From contig JAABTA010000030.1 in assembly GCA_011390075.1 (NCBI GenBank), positions 1 through 7,946 on the forward strand: a DNA stretch of 7,946 nt. The letters run 5' to 3'. This document shows positions 1 to 5,625 of the stretch, piece by piece; the first letter of the stretch is position 1, and each line of letters opens with the position of its first letter. The translations under genes and the position numbers were made by a program. The notes under the pieces were generated by a model. That model did no database searches and had not been told where the DNA came from. It was given only the letters and a program-made list of their open reading frames with translations. The stretch is from Helicobacteraceae bacterium (GTDB lineage Bacteria > Campylobacterota > Campylobacteria > Campylobacterales > SZUA-545).

Positions 1-378
1 ATTGATACCTTGTTGCCACCAAAACAAAAAGGCAAAGAGAAAAATCAAAATTCCAATGTACAAATTACAACTCTAGATGGGCTCAAAGTCTTTGTAGGCA
101 GCAACGAAAGAGGCAATATTGCAGTGCTGAAAGAGGCAAAGGCTGATGACTTGTGGTTTCATATTAAAGATATTCCATCATCTCATCTTATTGTAAGAAC
201 AGACAAGAAAAAGCTTACAGAGGAGACTATAAATAAAGCCGCAAAGCTTTGTGTTATGTATTCAACTAATAAAAAAGATAAGTTTTTAGTCGATTATACC
301 CAAAGAAGGTATGTCAGGACACAAACAAAAGCCAATGTTTTATACACAAATTATAAGACGGTGCATGTAGATTTTTAA
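1..378 (+). CDS. NFACT family protein (RqcH/FbpA-like), C-terminal fragment
   Basis: The reading frame is open from the first base, so this is the 3' end of a longer gene; about 125 codons are visible. They cover the NFACT-R (DUF814) domain, recognised by a short strand region (DGLKVFVGSNERGNIAVL), then the signature DLWFHIKDIPSSHLIVR, a helix TEETINKAAKLC, and a final strand pair before the stop at 376-378. The family usually reads PGSH where this protein has PSSH. Family members bind the 50S subunit carrying stalled peptidyl-tRNA; bacterial RqcH recruits tRNA-Ala and adds C-terminal alanine tails that mark the nascent chain for degradation. Whether this protein elongates tails cannot be judged, because the N-terminal NFACT-N and coiled-coil parts lie outside the window. 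The next gene starts 9 bp after the stop, suggesting one transcript. The domain call is confident; the detailed role is inferred from the family. Confidence 0.88.
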   Translation: MDTLLPPKQKGKEKNQNSNVQITTLDGLKVFVGSNERGNIAVLKEAKADDLWFHIKDIPSSHLIVRTDKKKLTEETINKAAKLCVMYSTNKKDKFLVDYTQRRYVRTQTKANVLYTNYKTVHVDF

Positions 379-387
379 GGAAATGCA

Positions 388-708
388 ATGCCAGTTTCAT
401 CCGTTGGAAATGTGATATATACAAATCAAGGAACCCCAGCAGCTTCGCAAGTACAGCAAAACCAGCAGCAGAGGCTAGATTTTCAAAACAACCTCGCAGC
501 AGAGTTTTATAAAGATGAAAAAGACAAAATAGAAGAGACTAACCCAGTTGAGAAAAACCATCAAGTAGACCCAGACAGAGAGCACCAAAAACACGAAAAA
601 GATGAAGAGGAAAAAGAGCAAGACGAGATCAAAAATAAACGCAATGAAGATGAACCACCAGAAGAACCTCCACCTAATAGAGTAAGACTTTTGGATGTTA
701 AGGGATAG
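388..708 (+). CDS. Small charged low-complexity protein, function unknown
   Basis: This is a 106-residue protein with ATG start and a good ribosome binding site (AAGGA at 377-381, 6 nt before the start, overlapping the stop of the preceding gene). The first ~35 residues are ordinary (MPVSSVGNVIYTNQG, then a Gln/Ala-rich stretch and LDFQNNLAAEF). Residues ~42-98 are almost entirely Glu, Lys, Asp, Asn, Gln and Pro, with a DPDREHQKHEKDEEE segment and a proline run (PPEEPPP). It ends in a short hydrophobic tail, RVRLLDVKG. There is no signal peptide or membrane segment, so it is probably cytoplasmic and largely disordered. I recall similar small proteins with a conserved N-terminal MPxSxVGN and a conserved hydrophobic tail in other Campylobacterota, but cannot check this. 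The tight spacing implies co-transcription with the NFACT gene. I assign no function. Confidence 0.75.
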   Translation: MPVSSVGNVIYTNQGTPAASQVQQNQQQRLDFQNNLAAEFYKDEKDKIEETNPVEKNHQVDPDREHQKHEKDEEEKEQDEIKNKRNEDEPPEEPPPNRVRLLDVKG

Positions 709-732
709 TTTTTAGGGATGTCTCTAATTTGG

Positions 733-738
733 TATAAT
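733..738 (+). promoter_or_regulatory. -10 box for the antitoxin gene
   Basis: A perfect TATAAT preceded by AATTTGG lies 25 bp before the GTG start at 764. Campylobacterota sigma-70 promoters typically have a strong -10 with T-rich sequence in front of it and no clear -35, and that is what is seen here. It gives the antitoxin locus its own promoter, with a leader of only about 20 nt. Confidence 0.6.
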
Positions 739-763
739 CAGCAAAAAAGAAGAGAGGGCATAG

Positions 764-1015
764 GTGAAAACAATAACTTTAAGAGTGGATGATAACTTAA
801 TTTTGCAAACAGTAGAGCATCTCAAAGAATTGTTTGCTAAAGATAAAAGTGGAAATTTTTCTTATGTTAATGATTTAGGTGAAGTGATAGAGGTTATTGG
901 TGGTGTTGAATATATCCTACCAACACAAGAAGATTTAGTGATTTTGCAAGATCCTGTAAATAAACAAGATTCAACATCCCTAGAAGATCTCAAAAAAGAG
1001 CTATGTATCGACTAA
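764..1015 (+). CDS. Antitoxin-like protein of a decayed type II toxin-antitoxin locus
   Basis: This 83-residue protein starts at GTG, supported by GAGAGG at 752-757 six nt upstream and by the -10 box at 733-738. The N-terminus (MKTITLRVDDNLILQTVEHLKELF) has the strand-then-helix look of small DNA-binding antitoxins such as ribbon-helix-helix proteins. The C-terminus (TSLEDLKKELCID) resembles the acidic toxin-binding tails of RelB/ParD/Phd-type antitoxins. The strongest support is context: the remnant of a RelE/ParE-like toxin begins at an ATG (1003) overlapping the last 13 bases of this gene, the usual antitoxin-toxin arrangement. In an intact locus the protein would neutralise the toxin and repress the operon; here no functional partner remains next door. 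The reading frame itself is intact. The role is inferred; the exact antitoxin family is not settled. Confidence 0.65.
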   Translation: MKTITLRVDDNLILQTVEHLKELFAKDKSGNFSYVNDLGEVIEVIGGVEYILPTQEDLVILQDPVNKQDSTSLEDLKKELCID

Positions 1016-1166
1016 TATTTTCAAAAAAAGCCAAAAAATTTATCTTCAAAAGAGAGAAAAAAGAGCAAAGAAAAATTATTGAGATCTTTGAAATATTGCA
1101 AAATGACCCCTAGAAGAGCTCTTTATCTATGTTAAAGATGGTGGTAAAAGAGGTGATATCTATTAG
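1003..1166 (+). pseudogene. Degraded RelE/ParE-family toxin gene
   Basis: From the ATG at 1003, overlapping the antitoxin gene by 13 bp, 36 codons read MYRLIFSKKAKKFIFKRE, then KKEQRKIIEIFEILQNDP, and stop at TAG 1111-1113. This matches the N-terminal strand and helical hairpin of RelE/ParE toxins, which usually run on for about 85-95 residues. A second block in a different frame, 1116-1163, reads ELFIYVKDGGKRGDIY and stops at TAG 1164-1166; this matches the family's last strand and its typical R-G-D-I-Y end. The central part, with the strands forming the catalytic or gyrase-binding face, is missing, and the two blocks are out of frame by 2. An internal deletion of roughly 30-40 codons that is not a multiple of three explains all of this. 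The product should be inactive. The tail overlaps the stop codon of the convergent mutY gene. Family assignment rests on the two terminal motifs. Confidence 0.72.
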
Positions 1167-2092
1167 TTACAAAGCTTTAAAGCCTTTTTCACTAAGCTAG
1201 AGATGGGATAGGAGCTTATGGCGCTAAGATCTGCCCAGATAACCTCTTTGTTGTACTCACTCATTGCAAAAAGCTGTACTTTTAAGCGATATTTTGTGTA
1301 GCTATGTTTAAACTCTGCTAAAAAGTTCTCCTCTATAGGCTCAGTAATCGGGAGTTCGAGCATTCCTTGATACATATTGCCTTCTGCTTGGGTCAGGGCG
1401 ATGTGATTGTTTTTGATCCAGACTCCATAAAAAAGCTCTAAAGATTCATAGGTTTTTTTGACTGTTTTGGTGTAGCTTTGGGGATCTGTTTTGCCTTGGC
1501 ATACAGTCTCTAAGGGGCAAATGCAGCATTGCGGGTTTTTAGGAGTGCAGACTAAAGAGCCCAAATCCATCAGGGCTAAGTTGTGCTCTTTGCTAGATGC
1601 AAGGTTTAAAAACTCCTCCGCTTTTTTCCAAATTTCACGCTCTTTTGGACTCTCTAATGCAAACACTCTTTTGATAACTCTAGCAATATTGGTATCGACT
1701 ACAGGAATACTCTGTTGGAGCCCAAAACTACAAATGGCGCTGGCTGTGTATCTGCCTATCCCAGGTAGGCTCGTCAGCTCTTTTTGTGTATGGGGTAAAA
1801 CTCCACCACAAATATTGGCGCTTTTATAAAGATTTCTGGCCCTACGGTAATATCCAAGCCCACTCCAGAGGGCTAAGATCTCCTCCTCTTGGGCACTAGC
1901 TAAGTCTTTTAATGTTGGAAATTCTCTTAAGAACTGTGGATAAAATTTCTCTTGTACGCGATTTGCCTGTGTTTGCTGAAGCATAATCTCACTGAGGTAG
2001 ATATGGTAGAGATTGTCTGTATTTCTCCATAAAAGATCGTGTCTGCCATGTGATTGATACCAGCTAAGAAGTTTTTTTTGGGGAGGTGTCAT
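1163..2092 (-). CDS. mutY: A/G-specific adenine DNA glycosylase MutY
   Basis: This 309-residue base-excision repair enzyme removes adenine mispaired with 8-oxoguanine or guanine, preventing G:C to T:A transversions. The helix-hairpin-helix is at 109-119 (LPGIGRYTASA). The catalytic Glu is E35 in LSEIMLQQTQ and the catalytic Asp is D133 in VVDTNIARV. A [4Fe-4S] cluster is bound by Cys182, 189, 192 and 198 with the classic C-x6-C-x2-C-x5-C spacing. Residues ~215-309 form the more variable NUDIX-like domain that recognises 8-oxoG; it is shorter than in E. coli MutY (350 residues). The ATG at 2090-2092 has only a modest AAAGAG-type binding site, partly inside the hairpin at 2101-2127. The gene lies 40 bp downstream of dnaK on the same strand, so read-through from the heat-shock operon is possible. 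Its stop overlaps the end of the convergent toxin remnant. Identification is very secure. Confidence 0.96.
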   Translation of the reverse strand: MTPPQKKLLSWYQSHGRHDLLWRNTDNLYHIYLSEIMLQQTQANRVQEKFYPQFLREFPTLKDLASAQEEEILALWSGLGYYRRARNLYKSANICGGVLPHTQKELTSLPGIGRYTASAICSFGLQQSIPVVDTNIARVIKRVFALESPKEREIWKKAEEFLNLASSKEHNLALMDLGSLVCTPKNPQCCICPLETVCQGKTDPQSYTKTVKKTYESLELFYGVWIKNNHIALTQAEGNMYQGMLELPITEPIEENFLAEFKHSYTKYRLKVQLFAMSEYNKEVIWADLSAISSYPISSLVKKALKLCN

Positions 2093-2100
2093 TAGATCTC

Positions 2101-2127
2101 TTTAGAGGAGCGCGCGGCTCCTCTAAA
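2101..2127 (-). terminator. Hairpin between dnaK and mutY (terminator-like, no T tract)
   Basis: An 11-bp perfect inverted repeat (TTTAGAGGAGC / GCTCCTCTAAA) has a 5-nt GC loop (2112-2116). It sits 5 bp after the dnaK stop and ends 8 bp before the mutY start. It is the right place for the heat-shock operon terminator, but on the minus strand it is followed by GAGATCTA rather than a run of T. It may therefore act as an attenuator, a 3'-end stabiliser, or a fold that partly hides the mutY ribosome binding site. The structure is clear; its function is uncertain. Confidence 0.6.
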
Positions 2128-2132
2128 ATTGG

Positions 2133-4031
2133 CTATTCAACTTCAGCGTCGATGACATCATCGTCATCTTTTTTCTTCTTGCCTGCAGCACCTGTGGCAC
2201 CTGCTGCGCCTTGTTGTTCACCTTGCTGCTTTTGATACATAGCCTCTGCTAGTTTGTGACTAGCTTCTGTGAGAGCTTTTACCTTCTCATCAATTTGCTC
2301 TTTTGAAGCATTATCATCTTTGAGCGTATCTTCTAGGTCTTTAATGGCGTTTTCAATTTTGCCTCTATCTTCATCGCTTACAGAGTCTTTGTTCTCTTCT
2401 AATGTTTTTTGTGTTTGATAGACTAAAGATTCTGCTTGGTTTCTAGCTTCGATAACCTCTTTTTTCTTTTTGTCTTCCTCTTTGTGTGCTTCTGCTTCTT
2501 GCACCATTTTGTTAATTTCATCTTCGTCAAGACCAGAACTTCCACTAATTGTAATGCTGTTCTCTTTCCCTGTTGCTTTATCTTTTGCGCTCACATTTAA
2601 GATACCATTGGCATCAATATCCAGTGTAACTTCAATTTGAGGTGTTCCTCTTGGCGCAGCTGGAATATCACCAAGTTCAAACATACCAAGAGATTTATTA
2701 TCTTTTGCAAACTCTCTCTCCCCTTGGAGCACATGAATTGTTACCGCCGGTTGGTTGTCTTCGGCTGTACTAAAAGTTTGAGATTTTTTAACAGGAATCG
2801 TTGTCCCTTTCTCAATCTGTTTAGTCATAACACCGCCGAGTGTTTCAATACCAAGGCTTAGTGGAGTAACATCAAGCAGAAGAACATCTTTGACATCCCC
2901 TCGTAAAACACCCCCTTGAATGGCTGCACCTTTTGCCACAACTTCGTCTGGGTTGACTCCCTTGTGCAGATCTTTTCCAAAGTACTCTTTGACAACTTGT
3001 TGCACTTTTGGAATTCTAGTAGAACCACCAACCATAACAATCTCTTTAATATCAGAGTTAGAGAGTCCAGCCTCTTTCATGGCAACTTCGATGTGTTGGA
3101 TAGTCTCTTTTACTAAATCATCTGTCATAGACTCAAATTTTGCTCTTGTAAGCTTTCTTACAAGGTGCTTTGGTCCACTGGCGTCTGCTGTAATAAATGG
3201 CAAGTTAATCTCTGTCTCTTCTGCGGAACTCAGCTCTTTTTTTGCACTCTCAGATGCCTCTTTGAGTCTTTGAAGAGCCATTTTATCAGCTTTTAGATCA
3301 ATACCGTTTTCTGTTTTGAACTCATCAGCTAACCAATCAATCACTCTATTATCAAAGTCATCACCACCTAAAAAGGCGTTACCATCTGTTGAGAGTACCT
3401 CAAATACACCATCACCCACATCAAGTACAGTGACATCGAATGTACCACCACCAAGGTCATAGACTAAGATCTTTTCGGCATTTGCTTTGTCAAGACCATA
3501 GGCAAGTGAGGCTGCTGTTGGTTCGTTGATAATTCTTAATACATTAAGCCCAGCAATAACACCAGCCTCTTTTGTTGCTTTTCTCTGTGCATCGTTAAAG
3601 TATGCTGGCACTGTGATAACAGCGTCTGTTACTTCTCCACCTAGATAATCTTCCGCGTCACTTTTGAGTTTCATTAAGATCTTTGCAGAGATCTCTTGTG
3701 GTGTATAAGTTTTGCCATCAATCTCAATAGCACATGCACCATTTTTATCAACAATGTCGTAAGGCAGTTTTGTTTTTGCCTCTTTAGCGTTGTCTTCACT
3801 GCTCATTAAACCCATAATTCTTTTAATAGAGTAGATTGTGTTTTGCGGATTTGTAATAGCTTGTCTTTTGGCTGTTTCACCAACTAATACATCCCCTTTG
3901 TCTGTGTAAGCAACAATGGATGGGGTTGTATTTTTCCCCTCTTTGTTATTTACAATTTTTGCTTCACCAGCCTCGTAAACTGCCATACATGAATTTGTTG
4001 TACCTAAATCTATACCAATTACTTTACCCAT
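2133..4031 (-). CDS. dnaK: Molecular chaperone DnaK (Hsp70)
   Basis: This full-length 632-residue Hsp70 is an ATP-driven cytosolic chaperone that binds exposed hydrophobic segments in nascent, stressed or aggregated proteins, working with DnaJ and GrpE. The nucleotide-binding domain has phosphate loop 1 at 5-18 (IGIDLGTTNSCMAV), the essential Lys70 in YSIKRIMG, the VPAYFNDAQRKAT segment with Pro142, phosphate loop 2 at 190-200 (VYDLGGGTFDV, with Thr197) and the adenosine motif IVMVGGSTRIPKVQ. The interdomain linker VLLLDVTPLSLG lies near residue 385. A beta-sandwich substrate domain and helical lid follow. The tail is Gly/Ala-rich, then lysines, and ends DDDDVIDAEVE, the usual bacterial acidic end. 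The ATG has AAGGAG at 4039-4044, 7 nt upstream. It is the last gene of hrcA-grpE-dnaK, 28 bp after grpE, and under HrcA/CIRCE control. dnaJ is not present here, as is usual in Campylobacterota. Confidence 0.99.
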   Translation of the reverse strand: MGKVIGIDLGTTNSCMAVYEAGEAKIVNNKEGKNTTPSIVAYTDKGDVLVGETAKRQAITNPQNTIYSIKRIMGLMSSEDNAKEAKTKLPYDIVDKNGACAIEIDGKTYTPQEISAKILMKLKSDAEDYLGGEVTDAVITVPAYFNDAQRKATKEAGVIAGLNVLRIINEPTAASLAYGLDKANAEKILVYDLGGGTFDVTVLDVGDGVFEVLSTDGNAFLGGDDFDNRVIDWLADEFKTENGIDLKADKMALQRLKEASESAKKELSSAEETEINLPFITADASGPKHLVRKLTRAKFESMTDDLVKETIQHIEVAMKEAGLSNSDIKEIVMVGGSTRIPKVQQVVKEYFGKDLHKGVNPDEVVAKGAAIQGGVLRGDVKDVLLLDVTPLSLGIETLGGVMTKQIEKGTTIPVKKSQTFSTAEDNQPAVTIHVLQGEREFAKDNKSLGMFELGDIPAAPRGTPQIEVTLDIDANGILNVSAKDKATGKENSITISGSSGLDEDEINKMVQEAEAHKEEDKKKKEVIEARNQAESLVYQTQKTLEENKDSVSDEDRGKIENAIKDLEDTLKDDNASKEQIDEKVKALTEASHKLAEAMYQKQQGEQQGAAGATGAAGKKKKDDDDVIDAEVE

Positions 4032-4059
4032 TATATATCTCCTTTTTTATTATTAATTA

Positions 4060-4644
4060 TTATTTACAAATGCTGACCATAGTTGGTCTAAGCACTCTTG
4101 ATTTGCAAGTGTATCCCTTTTGTAGCACCTGAACTATATCTTTCTCTTCATGGTCTTCTGAGTCCACTTGCATAACTGCTTCGTGTACATTTGGATCAAA
4201 ACCCTCTTGGGTATCAATCTCTATGACTCCATGCTTCTCAAAAGCTCTCAGAAGATTGTCTCTCGTGAGTTCAACACCTTCTTTGAGTTTATCAAAAGCT
4301 TCTGCTTCATCAATTTGCAAAGCCATATCCAAACTATCAAGGACACTTAAAAGATCTTTAGCAAAGCTCTCATTGGCAAAGTCAATTGCCATGGATTTCT
4401 CTTTTTCTAATCTTCTTTTAATATTTTCAAAATCAGCATGAACTCTTAAAAACTTATCCTCTGCTTCTTTGAGCTTTTCTTCGCAAGTAGGCTCTGAATT
4501 TTCATCAACTTCTGCCTCTATCTCTTGCGTTTGTGAGGACTCTTCTTGCTCCTCTGTGCTACGCTCTTCATTATCTTTTGTAGCTATTTCGTCTTGTTGG
4601 TTCTGCGGATCTTCGTGTGTGGTTTTGTTCTCTTTTTTTGCCAA
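4060..4644 (-). CDS. grpE: Nucleotide exchange factor GrpE
   Basis: This 194-residue protein is the DnaK nucleotide exchange factor: a dimer that opens the DnaK nucleotide cleft to release ADP. Residues 1-53 are a highly acidic, disordered leader. Residues ~54-110 form the long dimerising coiled coil, including ADFENIKRR at 70-78. The four-helix region and beta-wing follow, with HGVIEI at 138-143, FDPNVHEAV at 149-157 and the C-terminal signature KGYTCKSRVLRPTMV at 176-190. The start is TTG (4642-4644): AAGGAG at 4651-4656 lies 6 nt before it, and the next in-frame ATG falls inside the coiled coil at codon 85, too late to be the start. The hrcA stop (4656-4658) touches this binding site, suggesting translational coupling. 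dnaK follows after 28 bp. Confidence 0.98.
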   Translation of the reverse strand: MAKKENKTTHEDPQNQQDEIATKDNEERSTEEQEESSQTQEIEAEVDENSEPTCEEKLKEAEDKFLRVHADFENIKRRLEKEKSMAIDFANESFAKDLLSVLDSLDMALQIDEAEAFDKLKEGVELTRDNLLRAFEKHGVIEIDTQEGFDPNVHEAVMQVDSEDHEEKDIVQVLQKGYTCKSRVLRPTMVSICK

Positions 4645-4650
4645 CTTCGA

Positions 4651-4656
4651 CTCCTT
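4651..4656 (-). promoter_or_regulatory. Ribosome binding site fixing the TTG start of grpE
   Basis: The perfect AAGGAG on the minus strand lies 6 nt upstream of TTG 4644-4642. It shares one base with the hrcA stop codon, so ribosomes ending hrcA stop directly over it. It decides the grpE start in favour of the non-ATG codon. Confidence 0.8.
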
Positions 4657-5450
4657 TATATTGAATTTAAAAATCTATTAAAATCTCGAGACATATGCCC
4701 CAAAATTAAAATGGATATGGGAATTTCTCCTAGAAAACCACACTTTTTAATAATCATGTGATCTTTTGGTGCAAAATGTTCAAAATAGATCCCATCATCT
4801 AATTTGTTAATCACCTCTCCTGTAAAAAACTCATTAAAGTGCTTTTCGCTCCACACTGAGTTCTCTTTTGAGATAGAGATTAACTCCTCTATATTATAGG
4901 TTGTGACTCTGTTTCTTAAAAGGTCATTGAGTTTTTTTGTGAGCTTATCTACTCTATTATCCGACGAGATCTTAAGCAGATCCACAATGTCATAACCACT
5001 AAATTGGGTCAAAAACGCCTGAAGCAATCTGTCGTGCTTAAAGGCTGTCTCCCCATCTTCGAAATTAAGAAGAAGAAACTGATCTTCAACATTGTAAACA
5101 TTGAGCAATCTATTGCTCTCCTCGACTCTGACAATTGAGTAGGTTCCAAAAAACTTTGAACCATCTAAGAGTGAACGCTTGTCACTAATTGCAATAGCAC
5201 CACTTTGATGTAACTGAGTGTTCCAAAACTCTTTAAATGCCATGGATGTAGGAATTCTTCCACTGCTTGAGTGGAGCTGATCAAGATACCCCTCAGAAAC
5301 AAGCTTTTTAAAGTAGTTTCGTATGGTTGCTGGCGATACATTGAGATCGAGCGACTCTTTTAGCTCTTTAGAACCAATAGGCTCTGGCGTCTCAATGTAG
5401 TGAATGACAACATTTTTTAGAATCAATTCCTGCAAAATTTTGTTACCCAA
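4656..5450 (-). CDS. hrcA: Heat-inducible transcription repressor HrcA
   Basis: HrcA represses class I heat-shock genes by binding CIRCE as a dimer. From the TTG at 5450 it is 264 residues, shorter than the roughly 340 of Bacillus. The N-terminal winged helix contains PIGSKEL (from 24), the recognition-helix region SPATIRNYFKKL (39-50) and the wing motif HSSSGRIPT (60-68), all typical of HrcA. The rest is the more divergent GAF-like and dimerisation region, ending in a conserved-looking GEIPISILILGHMSRDFNRF. The frame also allows a TTG at 5471, but that codon lies inside the CIRCE spacer and has no ribosome binding site, whereas TTG 5450 has AAGGAG at 5455-5460, just downstream of CIRCE. The 4-nt spacing is short, so the start is likely rather than certain. 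It is the first gene of the operon and autoregulated; 11 bp separate it from grpE. Confidence 0.93.
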   Translation of the reverse strand: MGNKILQELILKNVVIHYIETPEPIGSKELKESLDLNVSPATIRNYFKKLVSEGYLDQLHSSSGRIPTSMAFKEFWNTQLHQSGAIAISDKRSLLDGSKFFGTYSIVRVEESNRLLNVYNVEDQFLLLNFEDGETAFKHDRLLQAFLTQFSGYDIVDLLKISSDNRVDKLTKKLNDLLRNRVTTYNIEELISISKENSVWSEKHFNEFFTGEVINKLDDGIYFEHFAPKDHMIIKKCGFLGEIPISILILGHMSRDFNRFLNSI

Positions 5451-5454
5451 AATT

Positions 5455-5460
5455 CTCCTT
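5455..5460 (-). promoter_or_regulatory. Ribosome binding site supporting the TTG 5450 start of hrcA
   Basis: AAGGAG on the minus strand directly abuts the CIRCE element (5461) and lies 4 nt before TTG 5450-5448. It would fall inside the coding region if translation began at the upstream TTG 5471. Strong match, slightly short spacing. Confidence 0.6.
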
Positions 5461-5487
5461 TTAGCACTCAATGAGTTTATGTGCTAA
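5461..5487 (-). promoter_or_regulatory. CIRCE operator of the hrcA-grpE-dnaK operon
   Basis: On the plus strand the element reads TTAGCACTC, a 9-bp spacer (5470-5478), then ATGTGCTAA. The consensus is TTAGCACTC-N9-GAGTGCTAA, so one arm is perfect and the other matches 7 of 9. It covers the expected transcription start of the promoter at 5492-5520, so bound HrcA would block transcription initiation. When transcribed it also forms a hairpin in the leader just before the hrcA ribosome binding site. Confidence 0.93.
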
Positions 5488-5491
5488 TGGA

Positions 5492-5520
5492 AGTATACAA
5501 CTTTAGTCTTAGCATGTCAA
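5492..5520 (-). promoter_or_regulatory. Sigma-70 promoter of the heat-shock operon
   Basis: On the minus strand there is a perfect -35 TTGACA (5515-5520), a 17-bp spacer (5498-5514) and a -10 TATACT (5492-5497). Transcription should begin near 5485, within CIRCE. A full -35 match is uncommon in Campylobacterota promoters; a strong promoter held down by a repressor is the expected HrcA design. Confidence 0.88.
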
Positions 5521-5553
5521 GTTAAATAAACTCAATCTTTATTCTTAAAAACC

Positions 5554-5621
5554 ACTGAAATTCAGCTACTTTTAAGAAATTGTAGGTATTATTTCAGTTT
5601 TAAAAGCGAAAGGGCTGAAAT
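5554..5621 (+). promoter_or_regulatory. Possible folded leader of rplM with competing stems
   Basis: The sequence CTGAAAT occurs at 5555-5561 and 5615-5621, and its complement ATTTCAG at 5591-5597. The middle copy can pair with the downstream one (5591-5601 with 5611-5621; 11 pairs, three of them G-T, 9-nt loop), covering the weak AAAGGG (5609-5614) before the rplM start. It can instead pair with the upstream one (5554-5561 with 5591-5598; 8 pairs). This is the layout of an autoregulated ribosomal-protein leader. However, the rplM promoter is not clear: a TATTAT at 5587-5592, if it is the -10, would start the RNA inside the fold and exclude this model. Suggestive only. Confidence 0.33.
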
Positions 5622-5625
5622 TACA

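Noticed and set aside
597..690. Apparent repeat tract in the Glu/Lys-rich gene
   Set aside because: The DNA is purine-rich because of codon composition; no repeated unit is discernible.
711..730. Possible terminator after the small charged protein gene
   Set aside because: The stem (712-717 with 722-727) is only 6 pairs including a G-T and has just three T after it; too weak to list.
1491..1829. A 112-codon plus-strand frame opposite mutY
   Set aside because: It is antisense to the conserved catalytic core of mutY, with no recognisable protein and no plausible start signal.
2637..3273. Open frames on the plus strand opposite dnaK (for example 2637-2861 and 2920-3273)
   Set aside because: They are antisense to a strongly conserved, full-length dnaK; their translations are Ser/Phe/Cys-rich with no domain or ribosome binding site, as expected for mirror frames.
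4469..4761. Plus-strand Ser/Cys-rich frames opposite grpE
   Set aside because: They arise from the Glu-rich acidic leader of grpE read on the other strand (GAA/GAG gives TTC/CTC and TCT); composition artefact.
2133..5450. Missing dnaJ as a sign of operon damage
   Set aside because: hrcA-grpE-dnaK without adjacent dnaJ is the usual arrangement in Campylobacterota, so nothing is lost here.
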